DNA from: SIG607 sp045537575
GTDB taxonomy: Bacteria > Bacillota > Clostridia > Oscillospirales > Acutalibacteraceae
Assembly: GCA_045537575.1 (NCBI GenBank)
Contig: JAZSPU010000033.1
Span: 1 to 63,674 of the forward strand
Length of the DNA: 63,674 nt
Direction of reading: 5' to 3'
Positions within the stretch are counted from its first letter, which is position 1. Each line of letters begins with the position of its first letter. Below the pieces are notes generated by a model. It had not been told where the DNA came from. It worked only from the letters and a program-made list of their open reading frames with translations, and made no database searches. The translations under genes and the position numbers were made by a program. Of this stretch, positions 43,029-51,283 are shown piece by piece.

Positions 43029-44600
43029 CTAAAGACTAAGCGAAAGTTCTTTAAAAATTTCCATAGCCACTTTTTCTTTTAAAAAACTGTCTTCAACAAG
43101 TATGGAAACTATATATTTCGGATTATCAAACGGGAAAAAACCGCAAAACCAAGAGTGTTCTATTTCTCTGCCGCCTTCCTTTTGTCCCGTTTGCGCCGTT
43201 GCCGTTTTTCCCGCGCCGTCAACACCGAGAAGAACGTTTTGCGCCGTACCCTCCTGAGCAACTTTTTTAAGGGCATTTTTAATAATATCCGCCGTATTTT
43301 TACTCATTGCTTTTATTTTTGAAGGCCCTTTTTCATACTCTGTAATTCCGTTTTTCATAACTCCTTCAACCACTGTCGGTTTATGATAAACACCTTCACA
43401 GGCAATTGCCTCATAAAGTGATAAAAGCGTTACGGGAGAAGCCATAAGACTTCCCTGTCCTATGGAAATATTAGCAAGAGAAATCGAGTCGTTAATGTTT
43501 TTTGCGTCAGGTAATTTTTCATTTTTTGTCTCTATTCCTTTGCACAGCTCCTTTTTATAGCCAAAGCCGAAAACCGATGCTGTCTCGACTATGTTTTCCG
43601 ATTCTATTAAAGGCGCTAAACCATAAAAAAAGCTGTTGCAGGAAAAAGCAAGGGCATCGGTTAGATTAACCGTGCCGTGCCCCTCTCTTTTGTGGCAGGC
43701 AAACTCCTTATGAGCTATTATTGTTGTTCCTGTACAATCAACCGTAAATCCTCTTGCTTTTTTGCTTTCAAGATAAGAAATCGCCACGCAAGGCTTAAAA
43801 ACCGAGCCCACGTTAAAGCTCATAAGACATCTGTTTAAAAAGGGCGCATCCTCGTCTTCTAAGCTTTTAGCAATACTGTTTGCATCGAAATTCGGACGGC
43901 TTATCATTCCTCTTATCTTTCCGCTTCCCGCTTCGCTTATTAAAACAGCGCCTTTTTCTAAATTTGCGCTTACTTTTTCCAAGGTTTCTTGCACCTTTTT
44001 ATCTATCGTCAGTATTACTCCGTTATACTGTATTTCTTCGTGTTCGCTGACTTCGGGCTCAATACCGCTGAGCATTTCGCCCGTCCCTGAAGTAAACAGC
44101 TTTACCGTCAGTTTTTTATCGCTGTAAAGAAGGCTGTCATAAGCCTTTTCAATGCCCGAAACCCCTTGATTTTCGTTATTCAAATATCCTAAAAGATGGG
44201 AACAAAAGCCGCTCTCGGTTATACGCGCTCTGGTTTTTACCGTCACTATTCCCGCGCATTTTATTTCCCTTTCCACCTCAATAATTGCAGGTTTATTATT
44301 CCTCAGCTTTGCTAGTACTTCAATTTTTTCATCTCCGTAAAGCACGTTACTGGCATACATTACGGCTGTGGGCGTGGGGGTTATAATAGCATATATTTTT
44401 TCCTTGTCCCCCGTAAGAGATATGCCGTTTGTATCAAAAATATTTCCTCTGAGGCTTGAAAGCGTAATCACATTAACGTTCTGCTGAGCCGAAACCTTAA
44501 TTTTTTCATCATCCATTATAAGCGTTATTCGAGCTATGCCGCCTAAAAAAAGAGCGAACGTGAGCACAAGACAAATAGATATTCTTAACGGTTTAAACAA
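43029..44600 (-). CDS. Class B penicillin-binding protein (transpeptidase)
   Basis: Membrane-anchored peptidoglycan transpeptidase of the FtsI/SpoVD/PBP2 type. One N-terminal helix (RISICLVLTFALFLGGIARI), a dimerisation domain (about 45-180; LRGNIFDTNGISL) and a transpeptidase domain (about 215-520). Motifs: SxxK as SVFK with the nucleophile serine, SxN as SCN, and the third motif as GKTATAQTG, with alanine where KTG has glycine. A GTG at 44609 is also in frame, but the TTG at 44598-44600 is spaced correctly from GGGGTG (523 residues). No PASTA repeats. Confidence 0.88.
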   Translation of the reverse strand: MFKPLRISICLVLTFALFLGGIARITLIMDDEKIKVSAQQNVNVITLSSLRGNIFDTNGISLTGDKEKIYAIITPTPTAVMYASNVLYGDEKIEVLAKLRNNKPAIIEVEREIKCAGIVTVKTRARITESGFCSHLLGYLNNENQGVSGIEKAYDSLLYSDKKLTVKLFTSGTGEMLSGIEPEVSEHEEIQYNGVILTIDKKVQETLEKVSANLEKGAVLISEAGSGKIRGMISRPNFDANSIAKSLEDEDAPFLNRCLMSFNVGSVFKPCVAISYLESKKARGFTVDCTGTTIIAHKEFACHKREGHGTVNLTDALAFSCNSFFYGLAPLIESENIVETASVFGFGYKKELCKGIETKNEKLPDAKNINDSISLANISIGQGSLMASPVTLLSLYEAIACEGVYHKPTVVEGVMKNGITEYEKGPSKIKAMSKNTADIIKNALKKVAQEGTAQNVLLGVDGAGKTATAQTGQKEGGREIEHSWFCGFFPFDNPKYIVSILVEDSFLKEKVAMEIFKELSLSL

Positions 44601-44605
44601 AAAAA

Positions 44606-44633
44606 TCACCCCAAGTAGTTTTACTCGGGGTGA
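44606..44633 (-). terminator. Terminator-like hairpin overlapping the PBP start region
   Basis: Stem TCACCCC/GGGGTGA with an inner AGTA/TACT pair and seven U residues after it on the minus strand. It lies 5 nt after the U32 peptidase stop. Its 3' arm contains the PBP gene's GGGGTG ribosome site, so folding would both reduce read-through and hide the site. Confidence 0.75.
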
Positions 44634-44638
44634 AAATT

Positions 44639-45868
44639 TTATTCGTTTTTCATTCTTAAAAGCGAACCTGCAGGAACTTCTCTTTCATACGGAATTTTAA
44701 CGGTCATCATAGGATGGGGAGCATTATCAATAGCATTATCTTCCCCGTCATAAAGCTCCTTCACCGTAAAGGTAAAGGGCTTTTCCTTTACCGCAAGGCA
44801 GTCAAACTCTTGACCGACAAAAAATTTATTTTTCATTATAGCAACTATTTTTCCGTCCTCGTAACCTGTTACAACGGCAGCTACGGAATAATCCCGCACA
44901 TATCCTGCGCTTTCATAGGTCTGATTTGGTGTGCCGAAATAAAATCCCGTACTGTAGGGACGATGGCTTATTTTATCAAGCTCTTCGCTTACAAATTCCT
45001 CTAGCTTCCATTCGCCCTCAGCATTTTTAAGGCTGTCAAGGGCGGCTCTGTAAGCATTAGTAGTAACTGCAACGTAGTAATGGGATTTTGCTCTGCCCTC
45101 AATTTTAATGCTGTCAATACCTACTTCGCTTATTTTATCAAGATAAGGCGCCATACACATATCGTTAGCATTTAAAATATAACTTCCCTTGTCGGTGTCG
45201 GTTATGTCAAAATACTGTCCGGGGCGTTTTTCCTCCATAAGAGAATACTTCCAACGGCAAGGCTGCGCGCAATCTCCCCTGTTGGCATCTCTGCCCGTCA
45301 TATAGCTTGAAAGAAGACATCTTGCAGAAAAGGAAACACACATAGCGCCGTGAGCAAAGCACTCAATTTCAAGGTCATTAGGTGTTTTTTCTCTTATTTC
45401 CTTTATTTCTTCAAGGGAAAGCTCACGGGCAAGAACAACCCTCTTTGCACCCATTTCATAAAAGGCATTTGCCGTCACATAATTACATATACCCGACTGT
45501 ACCGAAACGTGAAGCTCGGGGGTGGGAGCATATTTTTTAATAAGGGAAATTGTGCCTATATCACTTGCTATTATGGCATCCACCTTTATTTCTTCAAGGA
45601 ACTTAAGGAAGTCGGGAAGACGCGACATTTCTTCATTATGAGGAACGATATTACAGGCAACGTGTACCTTTACTCCCTTTGAGTGAGCATACTCTACGCC
45701 CTTTATTAAATCTTCCTCGCCAAAGTTATTGGCGGCAGTACGCATACCGAATTCTTCACCTGCAAGATATACTGCATCTGCACCAAAGTCAACGGCGGCG
45801 ATAAGTCGTGTTAAATCTCCCGCAGGGCATAAAAGCTCGGGAATTTTTCTGTTAGTTAAGGTATTCAT
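44639..45868 (-). CDS. Peptidase U32-family protein (TrhP/RlhA-type)
   Basis: The 409-residue protein contains the U32 domain with the signature LEIECFAHGAMCVSFSARCL and the cysteine-rich DANRGDCAQPCRWKYS, plus a C-terminal beta domain. Although named collagenase-like peptidases, several members (TrhP, RlhA) take part in hydroxylation of tRNA or rRNA uridines or cytidines; that is the more likely job of a single housekeeping copy near mltG, as in the Bacillus yrrL-yrrO cluster. It overlaps the mltG stop by 17 nt. Confidence 0.9.
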   Translation of the reverse strand: MNTLTNRKIPELLCPAGDLTRLIAAVDFGADAVYLAGEEFGMRTAANNFGEEDLIKGVEYAHSKGVKVHVACNIVPHNEEMSRLPDFLKFLEEIKVDAIIASDIGTISLIKKYAPTPELHVSVQSGICNYVTANAFYEMGAKRVVLARELSLEEIKEIREKTPNDLEIECFAHGAMCVSFSARCLLSSYMTGRDANRGDCAQPCRWKYSLMEEKRPGQYFDITDTDKGSYILNANDMCMAPYLDKISEVGIDSIKIEGRAKSHYYVAVTTNAYRAALDSLKNAEGEWKLEEFVSEELDKISHRPYSTGFYFGTPNQTYESAGYVRDYSVAAVVTGYEDGKIVAIMKNKFFVGQEFDCLAVKEKPFTFTVKELYDGEDNAIDNAPHPMMTVKIPYEREVPAGSLLRMKNE

Positions 45869-47027
45869 AAATCCAATTATTCTCCCGTTTAAGACGGTTT
45901 ATAGTATTAACCTGCTGATTATAGGTTTTGTGGAAATAAAACTTTCCTTTACTGTCGGTAACAAAATAATAGTAACCTTCGAAATTCTTTTCGGGATAAA
46001 GCACAGCATTTATTGCGGCGCTTCCTACAGTACAAAGAGGTCCGGGGGGAAGCCCTAAAATCTCGTAGGTATCGTATCTGCCATCATCACCGCTAAAGGC
46101 ATTGCCGTAATAACAGGTTGGTGAAGAGCCAAGCTTTTCGCCTCTGTTCATACGGTTATAGAAAACAGCGGCAACCTTCGGCATAGCATCTCCCGCGTTA
46201 CCTGCTTCCATTTGAATAATGGATGCAAGGGTAAGAACTTCGTTTACGCTCATATTTATTTCCTGCGCCCTTATTACCATTTCGCTTGTAAATTTATTTC
46301 TCATATTTTCTATCATTTTATCAAGGGCAAGTTTTGCACATTCTTTAGATTCATATGCATAAAACTGATAGGTATCGGGGAAAATATAGCCCTCAAGAGC
46401 AACGTAAGCCTTATCTTTATTTATATCTGCAAGAAGATAACCGCTAAGCTCGGTATTTTTAACAGCTTCAAAGAAATCTTCCTTTTTGCATACTCCTGCT
46501 TTTTCAAGTAAGGTTGCAACGCCCGGTATGGTAACGTTATTGCCGTTTACGTTTTTAACGTAATCGTAAATACCCGTACCCTCGGGTATGGTTACCCTTA
46601 CAATAGCGGCTTCGCCTTGTTTTGAAAGGATATTGGCAATCTCTTCATAACTGCTTTTTTCTTTTATCTCATAGCTTCCGAATTTAAAATCCTGTCCATA
46701 GCCCTTTACTTTGCAGTAAGCTCTGAATAGGAAACTGCTTTTAATAGCGCCCGAGTCCTCTAAAGCATCGGCTATCTGATAAGCGGAAGAGCCCTTTTCG
46801 ATATTCACCGTAACAGTTTTTTTGTTGCCGCCGTTTATTTCGGTTATAATTAAAGAACCGAAAACCAAAATAGCGGCTAAAATAACACAAAGCGCCGAAA
46901 CAACTATAATTTTAGTTGTTTTTTTGCGTTTGTTTTGCTGTCTTTTTGCCCGTTTTTCTTTTGCGCGGGAAAGCATATCTTCATAGTTTTCCCCGTTTTC
47001 AACAATCTCTTTATTTTCTTCGCTCAT
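45852..47027 (-). CDS. mltG: Endolytic peptidoglycan transglycosylase MltG
   Basis: Membrane-anchored terminase that cleaves nascent glycan strands. A basic cytoplasmic N terminus (KEKRAKRQQNKRKKTTKI) precedes one membrane helix (about 43-66), then a LysM-like domain and the YceG catalytic domain with LTLASIIQMEAGNAGDAMPK (catalytic glutamate), VAAVFYNRMNRGEKLGSSPT and YDTYEILGLPPGPLCTVGSA. Normal length at 391 residues. GGAG precedes the ATG. Genes for a PBP and the U32 protein follow. Confidence 0.95.
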   Translation of the reverse strand: MSEENKEIVENGENYEDMLSRAKEKRAKRQQNKRKKTTKIIVVSALCVILAAILVFGSLIITEINGGNKKTVTVNIEKGSSAYQIADALEDSGAIKSSFLFRAYCKVKGYGQDFKFGSYEIKEKSSYEEIANILSKQGEAAIVRVTIPEGTGIYDYVKNVNGNNVTIPGVATLLEKAGVCKKEDFFEAVKNTELSGYLLADINKDKAYVALEGYIFPDTYQFYAYESKECAKLALDKMIENMRNKFTSEMVIRAQEINMSVNEVLTLASIIQMEAGNAGDAMPKVAAVFYNRMNRGEKLGSSPTCYYGNAFSGDDGRYDTYEILGLPPGPLCTVGSAAINAVLYPEKNFEGYYYFVTDSKGKFYFHKTYNQQVNTINRLKRENNWIYEYLN

Positions 47028-47028
47028 A

Positions 47029-47583
47029 TTAGTCTCCGCACATCATCATTGATTTTTTAAGTTCTTCTACCGCTTTTTTATCCTTTAAAATATGCTCAGC
47101 CAAAGCAAAGCCGAATTTATAAGCGGCGCCCGGTCCCCAAGCGGTAATAATGGTATTTTCCTTTTCGCTTACTATAAGGGGAAGGTTTTTATATATTCCG
47201 TCTATCCCCTCTTCAAAGGAAGGATAGCAAGTAAATTCTCTGCCCTTTAAAAGCGAAAGCTTACCAAGAACGCTGGGAGCAGCACAAAGGGCGCTTATAA
47301 GCACATTTTCTTTGTTGCATTTTAATAAAAGCTCGGCTAATTCTCTGCTGTTTGCAAGATTAAGGGTACCTGGCATACCGCCCGGTAAAACTACGGCAGA
47401 AATATCGCTAAAATCCGCCTTATCAAAGGTTTTATCGGCTTTAAGGGTTATACCGTGGCTTCCCGTCACATATTCCCCCGTAACACCGATAGTGCAAACA
47501 TCTATTTTAAGTCTTCTTAATATATCAATGGGGGCAACAGCTTCCATTTCTTCAAAGCCGTCTGCTAAAAATACATAAACCAT
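47029..47583 (-). CDS. DJ-1/PfpI-family protein
   Basis: The 184-residue flavodoxin-like protein of the DJ-1/ThiJ/YajL group. It has VFLADGFEEMEAVAPIDILR with the conserved glutamate, VVLPGGMPGTLNL, and the nucleophile elbow ISALCAAPSVLG with the reactive cysteine. Members act as glyoxalases, deglycases or chaperones; mgsA elsewhere in this window makes a methylglyoxal-detoxifying role attractive but unproven. It lies between tmk and mltG with an AGGAG site. Confidence 0.92.
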   Translation of the reverse strand: MVYVFLADGFEEMEAVAPIDILRRLKIDVCTIGVTGEYVTGSHGITLKADKTFDKADFSDISAVVLPGGMPGTLNLANSRELAELLLKCNKENVLISALCAAPSVLGKLSLLKGREFTCYPSFEEGIDGIYKNLPLIVSEKENTIITAWGPGAAYKFGFALAEHILKDKKAVEELKKSMMMCGD

Positions 47584-47592
47584 ATCTTTCTC

Positions 47593-48255
47593 CTAAAGTA
47601 TAGATAATACTTCCTTTAAAACGTCCTGAGCAATATCTTCAATAGTTCTTGCTTCGCCGTCTTTAGCGCAGTTTATTTTATTCCAGCCCGAATAATCAGC
47701 GGTAAAAAGGGCTGATTTTCTGCAGTGTTCAAGATAATTTGTGTCTCTTTCGTGAATATCCTTTTTCTCTTCATCGCCCTTGTATCTTCCCGTCATAAGC
47801 TTTTGAGAAACATCAATGGGCATATCAAGGAAAATTACCTTATCAGGCTTTGGAATACCCATTTTACAGTATTCAAAATCATATAGCCAATTAAGAAAGG
47901 CTTCCCATTTATCTTCGCTTAGTTTTGAATTTTGATGCACTGCATTTGAGGTAACGTATCTACCTGCAATAATAACTCCGCCGTCGTTATAATACTGCCC
48001 CCAATATTTTTTAAAGGAGGCATAACGGTCAACTGCATAAAAGGTGGATGCCGCATATGCGTTTACGTCCCCCGGCTTTTCGCCGAACTCACCTGCAAGA
48101 TACATCTTAACAAGGGTGCTTGAATTATGCTCATAATCGGGAAAGGATACTGTACGGCAGTCTATTCCCATTTTTTTAAGATTTTCATAAAGAAGATCGA
48201 GCTGAGTGGATTTTCCGCTTCCGTCAAGTCCTTCTATAACAATAAGTTTTCCCAT
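47593..48255 (-). CDS. tmk: Thymidylate kinase
   Basis: Phosphorylates dTMP to dTDP. The 220 residues have the P-loop IVIEGLDGSGKSTQ, the FPDYEHNSS base-binding segment, the RYVTSNAVHQ (DRY-like) motif and the LID arginines around MTGRYKGDEEKKDIHERD. It differs somewhat from classical TMK and resembles the clostridial deoxynucleoside-kinase-like branch. Its ATG overlaps the thyX stop by one base, which directly couples dTMP synthesis and phosphorylation. Confidence 0.93.
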   Translation of the reverse strand: MGKLIVIEGLDGSGKSTQLDLLYENLKKMGIDCRTVSFPDYEHNSSTLVKMYLAGEFGEKPGDVNAYAASTFYAVDRYASFKKYWGQYYNDGGVIIAGRYVTSNAVHQNSKLSEDKWEAFLNWLYDFEYCKMGIPKPDKVIFLDMPIDVSQKLMTGRYKGDEEKKDIHERDTNYLEHCRKSALFTADYSGWNKINCAKDGEARTIEDIAQDVLKEVLSIL

Positions 48256-49031
48256 TATTTTTCACCGCTTTTAATTTTTTCGGTAAGTTCTTTCATTTCT
48301 TTAGCCTTGCCGCAGCTCATTTTACCCTCAGGACAAGGGCCCGAAACACAGGGAGGCCCTGCCTTTTTAAAGAGCGTGGGCGCTACGGAATATACTAAGG
48401 AAAGCATCTGATTTGCAACCTCTCTTATTTCCCATTGAGCGCGGCTGCAACAACGGTGATGGAAGAAATTAAGTAATGATCTTGTGTTCATAGTAACTAT
48501 CATTTTAGTTTCACAAGCATTGGGAAGCACAAAACGGGCATCCTCAATAGCCTTTTTTTCGGCTGCTCTGTTAGCCGCTTTTTCATCCATTCCGCCTTCT
48601 ATCATATCCTTTAGGTGTTTAGCCTTTAAAACAGCGGTGATTTTATCGTAATCCTCTTGGTCTCTTCTCATAGATTCACTGAAAATCTCAAGAGCCTCGG
48701 GACAGTTTTCGATTTCGGGCGGCAAAACGTAACCGAACTGCTTTTCGGTAACGTAACGCTGACTCTGCACAGAAAAGGATGCAATTCTGTGTCTTGTTAT
48801 CTGAGCAAGTAAAGCTCGGGAAACACCCTCAATCCCGAATGTGAAATATGCGTGTTCCGTGGGACTTTCGTGACCGAGGGAACTGAGCATATCAACAAAA
48901 TCGGCAGCTTTTTGTTCGTCAAGTCCTTCTCTTACAGTATCAATACTGGCAGGGCTGTAACAAAGCTTTGCGGCACTTGCAATGGTAATTTCGGGATCCG
49001 GAGTATAGGTCAAAAGTGTTACTTTCGGCAT
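48255..49031 (-). CDS. thyX: Flavin-dependent thymidylate synthase
   Basis: Makes dTMP from dUMP using methylene-tetrahydrofolate and FAD/NADPH, replacing ThyA. The 258 residues contain the ThyX motif as RHRIASFSVQSQRY, the substrate-binding TEHAYFTFGIEGVSRALLAQ region, and NTRSLLNFFHHRCCSRAQWE. A cysteine-rich C-terminal extension (GPPCVSGPCPEGKMSCGKAK) is typical of some clostridial forms. It heads the operon thyX-tmk-DJ-1-mltG-U32-PBP. Confidence 0.96.
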   Translation of the reverse strand: MPKVTLLTYTPDPEITIASAAKLCYSPASIDTVREGLDEQKAADFVDMLSSLGHESPTEHAYFTFGIEGVSRALLAQITRHRIASFSVQSQRYVTEKQFGYVLPPEIENCPEALEIFSESMRRDQEDYDKITAVLKAKHLKDMIEGGMDEKAANRAAEKKAIEDARFVLPNACETKMIVTMNTRSLLNFFHHRCCSRAQWEIREVANQMLSLVYSVAPTLFKKAGPPCVSGPCPEGKMSCGKAKEMKELTEKIKSGEK

Positions 49032-49073
49032 AGTTTTTCTCCTTTGTTTATTAAAAATATAAATGTTCAGTTT

Positions 49074-49102
49074 ATTATACCAAATTTTTTTAACTTATTC
49101 AA
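49074..49102 (-). promoter_or_regulatory. thyX operon promoter
   Basis: TTGAAT (49097-49102), 17-bp spacer, TATAAT (49074-49079) on the minus strand. Confidence 0.78.
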
Positions 49103-49198
49103 TGAAATTTTTATTAAATTCTGTCGAAAAAGTACTTTATTATTTTTAAGTTTTATGCTAATATATATATACATAAGGTCAAAAGGGAGGAAAAAATA

Positions 49199-50335
49199 AT
49201 GGCATCTATTGATTTAACACACACACCGTACGGCGACCTCGCAATAGTAAGTATGCGCGGTTGCGAAGACATTGCCGCTAAAGTTGACTACTATCTTATG
49301 CAGTGGCGCGGAATGCCTTCTGAACACAGTTACGTAATTCAGGCTAACTGTCCCCGTTTCGGAACAGGCGAAGCAAAGGGCGTACTTAACCACACCGCAC
49401 GCGGTCTTGACGCTTATATCATCTGCGACTGCTTCAACCACGGCGTTACCTACAAAATGTACGGTAAGGAAGTTCCTATGAGTCCTGACGATCATTTTCA
49501 GGATTTAAAGAGAATTATTGCCGCTTTCGGCGGTAAAGCAAGAAGAATTACCGTTATTATGCCTATGCTTTACGAAGGCAGACAGCACAGAAGAAGCACA
49601 AGAGAGTCTATGGACTGCGCTCTTGCTCTTCAGGAGCTTGTTAATATGGGCGTAAAGAACATCATTACCTTTGATGCTCACGATCCCAGAGTAAATAACG
49701 CAATTCCCCTTGACGGTTTTGATAACGTTCAGGCAACCTATCAGATGATTAAGGCTCTCCTTAAAAACGTTCCCGACGTTAAGCTTGACAAGGAACACAC
49801 TATGATAGTATCCCCCGATGAAGGTGGTATGGGAAGATGTATCTACTATTCTTCCGTTTTAGGTCTGCCGCTGGGTATGTTCTATAAGAGAAGAAACTAT
49901 TCCGTTATAGTTAACGGTAAAAACCCCATTGAAGCTCACGAATTCTTGGGCAACGACGTTAAGGGCAAAGACCTTATTATTGTTGACGATATGATTTCTT
50001 CAGGCGAATCTATGCTTGACGTTTCAGCAAGACTTAAAAAGGAAGGCGCTAAGAGAGTATTTATCTTCTCCACCTTCGGTCTTTTCGTTGACGGATACGA
50101 TAAGTTTGACGAATACTACAAAAACGGACTTATTGATAAGATTTTTACTACAAATCTTATTTACAATGAGCCTGAGCTTCTCACAAAAGAGTGGTACTGC
50201 AACGTTAATATGGCAAAATACATTGCACTTTTAGTTGACACCCTCAACTGTGACAACTCCATAAGCGAACTCTTAAATCCCATTGACCGTATTAAGAACA
50301 TCGTTAAGAGATATAACGATAACGGCAAAATCTAA
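49199..50335 (+). CDS. Ribose-phosphate pyrophosphokinase-like protein (long clostridial form)
   Basis: PRPP synthetase-fold protein of 378 residues. It has the pyrophosphate-loop-like segment MPMLYEGRQHRRSTRESMDC, the conserved NIITFDAHDPRVNN metal/ATP region, the MIVSPDEGGMGRC flag-like segment and the PRPP loop KDLIIVDDMISSGESMLDVS. Standard enzymes have about 315 residues; this form has a longer C terminus and an altered PRPP loop, so catalysis is likely but not certain. AAAGGGAGG precedes the ATG. It diverges from thyX and ends at a strong terminator. Confidence 0.88.
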   Translation: MASIDLTHTPYGDLAIVSMRGCEDIAAKVDYYLMQWRGMPSEHSYVIQANCPRFGTGEAKGVLNHTARGLDAYIICDCFNHGVTYKMYGKEVPMSPDDHFQDLKRIIAAFGGKARRITVIMPMLYEGRQHRRSTRESMDCALALQELVNMGVKNIITFDAHDPRVNNAIPLDGFDNVQATYQMIKALLKNVPDVKLDKEHTMIVSPDEGGMGRCIYYSSVLGLPLGMFYKRRNYSVIVNGKNPIEAHEFLGNDVKGKDLIIVDDMISSGESMLDVSARLKKEGAKRVFIFSTFGLFVDGYDKFDEYYKNGLIDKIFTTNLIYNEPELLTKEWYCNVNMAKYIALLVDTLNCDNSISELLNPIDRIKNIVKRYNDNGKI

Positions 50336-50342
50336 AAATGCA

Positions 50343-50384
50343 AATAGCGGATGAACCTTTGCAGTTCATCCGCTATTATTTTTT
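50343..50384. terminator. Bidirectional terminator after the PRPP-synthetase-like gene
   Basis: A 14-bp stem (AATAGCGGATGAAC and complement) with a 7-nt loop and a T-rich tail; it also lies just past the convergent acyltransferase-domain gene. Confidence 0.9.
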
Positions 50385-50389
50385 ATTTA

Positions 50390-51265
50390 TTAAAAAAGTA
50401 TAACGCCTACGCCATAGCCTGTTTTTCCGCCGTTTAACAGGTGTTTTTTATATGCTCTTTGCAAAGATGTTTTTTCCGGCAAATGTTCGGGGCGCATTTC
50501 ATAAGTACCGAATATTCTGTGTAAATCCCAGTTGTTCTTTTTAATCCCGTAATCGAAACAGTCGAACATCTTCATAAAGCGGTAAATATTACTCTGATGA
50601 TCTAACATTTGCTCGTGCTCGGGATATAAAAGCCATGAACTGCACTTAAAGGCAAACGGTTCGCCTATTTCATCTTTATAAAACTCTTTTGCCAATTTAA
50701 AGGACTCTAGTGCAAGTTCTTCGCTTAAGGGCTCTCCCGAAGCGGGAATATGTACGTTAAGCACCTTGCTTTCAGGGGTAAGAACCTTACCGTCTTTACT
50801 GTAATCATAGCCGAATTTAATTATTTCATACTGAAATCTGCCTATAGCAAAACGAGTCATACGGATAAAGCCCATACACCAATCGGCACATTCGGTACCT
50901 ATAATACCTCTGATCTGCTTACAGACTTGCATTTGATAACGAAAATCATTAACGGTTCGGCGGAATATTTCTTCGCTTATTCCCTTTTCTATATATCTTT
51001 CCTTAAGTTTTTTTGTAAACAAAAGGAACATTATAAGCTCTGCCGTATATTCGTATATATAAGTTTTCATAGCAGCTTTATCTGCCAGACTAACAATATC
51101 AACGTACTCACAGTTGATATTTTCATCATATAAGGCTACTGCTTTATCGATACATTCTGCCGCTTCGCTGTCGGCATAAATTTTATCGTAACAATCAAGA
51201 AGATAATCGCTGTCTTCTTTCTCATAGCCGTATTCCTTCAAGAACCCTTCAAGATAATCACGCAT
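50390..51265 (-). CDS. Acyltransferase-domain protein of unknown role (DUF5596-like)
   Basis: The 291-residue cytosolic protein is mostly helical in its N-terminal half and has a C-terminal part with VLNVHIPASGEPLSEELALE, ESFKLAKEFYKDEIGEPFAF, and CSSWLLYPEHEQML, reminiscent of the acyltransferase proteins with DUF5596 and GNAT-like C-domains common in Clostridia. The assignment is from memory of that pattern and is moderate. It is 18 nt downstream of the HprK-like/S26 fusion gene and probably co-transcribed. Substrate unknown. Confidence 0.6.
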   Translation of the reverse strand: MRDYLEGFLKEYGYEKEDSDYLLDCYDKIYADSEAAECIDKAVALYDENINCEYVDIVSLADKAAMKTYIYEYTAELIMFLLFTKKLKERYIEKGISEEIFRRTVNDFRYQMQVCKQIRGIIGTECADWCMGFIRMTRFAIGRFQYEIIKFGYDYSKDGKVLTPESKVLNVHIPASGEPLSEELALESFKLAKEFYKDEIGEPFAFKCSSWLLYPEHEQMLDHQSNIYRFMKMFDCFDYGIKKNNWDLHRIFGTYEMRPEHLPEKTSLQRAYKKHLLNGGKTGYGVGVILF

Positions 51266-51283
51266 AAAAATTTCTCCTTTATT

